Below are positions 63,451-64,000 of a stretch of DNA of 64,000 nt, one piece after another. Position 1 is the first letter of the stretch; every line of letters starts with the position of its first letter. Source of the stretch: Paracidovorax oryzae ATCC 19882. Lineage in GTDB: Bacteria; Pseudomonadota; Gammaproteobacteria; Burkholderiales; Burkholderiaceae_C. The DNA lies in the NCBI RefSeq assembly GCF_000687165.1, contig NZ_JMKU01000009.1, positions 173,133-237,132 of the forward strand, written 5' to 3'. A program made the position numbers and the translations under genes. The notes below the pieces were generated by a model. The model made no database searches. It worked only from the letters and a program-made list of their open reading frames with translations, and had not been told where the DNA came from.

Positions 63451-64000
63451 CAATAGCGGGTGAACTGGGATTCGTCGATCCCGTCCGCGCCCGTGGCGCC
63501 CGCGAAGGCGAGGCTGGTGCCGGGCTTGCGGGACTGCGCGGGCTTTCTCGCCGCAGCGTTCCGGAGCGCGCCGGAGGGCACCCGGGCCGGCACGCTGCCG
63601 GCCAGCTTGAAGAAGCCCATGGTCTGCTGCAGCTGCTCGGCCTGGCTGCTCATTTCCTCGGCGGTAGCGGCGAGTTCCTCGGAGCTGGAGGCGTTCTGCT
63701 GCGTGGTCTGGCTCAACTGGCCGACGGCGGCGTTGATCTGGCCGACACCGGACGATTGCTCCTCGCTCGCAGCGGTGATCTCCTGCACGAGGTCGGAGGT
63801 CTTGCGGATGCTGGGCACCATCTCGCCCAGCAGGGTGCCGGCGCGCTCGGCCAGCTCGACGCTGGAGCTGGCCACGTCGCCGATTTCCTGGGCGGCGACC
63901 TGGCTGCGCTCGGCGAGCTTGCGTACCTCGGCGGCGACGACGGCGAAGCCCTTGCCGTGCTCGCCGGCCCGTGCGGCCTCGATGGCGGCGTTCAGGGCCA
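63450..64000 (-). CDS. methyl-accepting chemotaxis protein, C-terminal part (runs off window)
   Basis: The visible 183 codons hold the signalling hairpin tip ([29 protein letters not shown]) and the following methylation helix ([41 protein letters not shown]). After a basic linker it ends SQFTRY and so lacks the NWETF tail that binds CheR/CheB. The sensing domain lies outside the window. Confidence 0.93.
   Translation of the reverse strand, partial: ALNAAIEAARAGEHGKGFAVVAAEVRKLAERSQVAAQEIGDVASSSVELAERAGTLLGEMVPSIRKTSDLVQEITAASEEQSSGVGQINAAVGQLSQTTQQNASSSEELAATAEEMSSQAEQLQQTMGFFKLAGSVPARVPSGALRNAAARKPAQSRKPGTSLAFAGATGADGIDESQFTRY

Noticed and set aside
1..64000. CRISPR arrays, insertion sequences and transposase genes
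   Set aside because: I saw no regularly spaced direct repeats and no transposase or terminal inverted repeats on either strand.

Overview
The window is GC-rich, densely coded DNA of a betaproteobacterium. Gene content and order (mutM/mutY, nadK-recN-rapZ, yicC-gmk-rpoZ-spoT, rph-rdgB-hemW, pilVWXY1E, cheD-cheB-cheR) fit the Comamonadaceae, and a plant-associated Acidovorax is my best guess; this is inferred from content, not from a search. Many adjacent genes share ATGA-type start/stop overlaps, so translation is probably coupled along the operons. No stretch longer than about 300 bases lacks a gene.

Layout. 1-8.5 kb: start of an exported protein, then mutM, a dynamin-like GTPase and mutY, convergent with nadK-recN-rapZ, then hrcA. 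8.6-11.8 kb: a small exported protein, an orphan LuxR-type response regulator, a tRNA-Ile(CAU) gene split in its anticodon loop by a 259-nt group I intron, and a GH10 xylanase. 11.8-24.5 kb: a phage-derived island with an S24 repressor, an operator array, a Q-like zinc-finger protein, a Com-like mini-protein, tail tube, a tail chaperone pair with a -1 frameshift site, a 1589-aa tape measure, tail tip, fibre, DUF4376 protein and a holin?-endolysin-Rz-Rz1 lysis cassette. It has no head, packaging, replication or integrase gene, which fits a tailocin (phage-tail bacteriocin) or a remnant reduced to its tail. It ends at tRNA-Arg(ACG).

24.8-37.5 kb: housekeeping genes: greB; yicC-gmk-rpoZ-spoT; a Ser/Thr kinase with a PP2C phosphatase; rph-rdgB-hemW; an I78-type inhibitor lipoprotein; a SPOR protein; an SDR enzyme. 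37.5-45.5 kb: a RpoE-ChrR (ECF sigma/cupin anti-sigma) pair flanked by two operons that encode two cyclopropane-synthase-like methyltransferases, an FAD oxidoreductase, DUF1365, DUF1295, DUF2177 and a DUF6134-like protein. This is a membrane-lipid response expected to be triggered by singlet oxygen. A LOV (blue-light) hybrid histidine kinase lies next to it (45.6-47.3 kb), facing a truncated isochorismatase-family gene.

47.8-51 kb: a disordered protein, DUF2243 and DUF4142 proteins, and ribD. 51.1-59.1 kb: a complete type IV pilus minor-pilin operon (pilV-pilW-pilX-pilY1-pilE-fimT). 59.1-64 kb: a chemotaxis operon on the minus strand (MCP, cheW, a REC-EAL protein, cheR, cheD, cheB), cut at the window edge inside the MCP gene.
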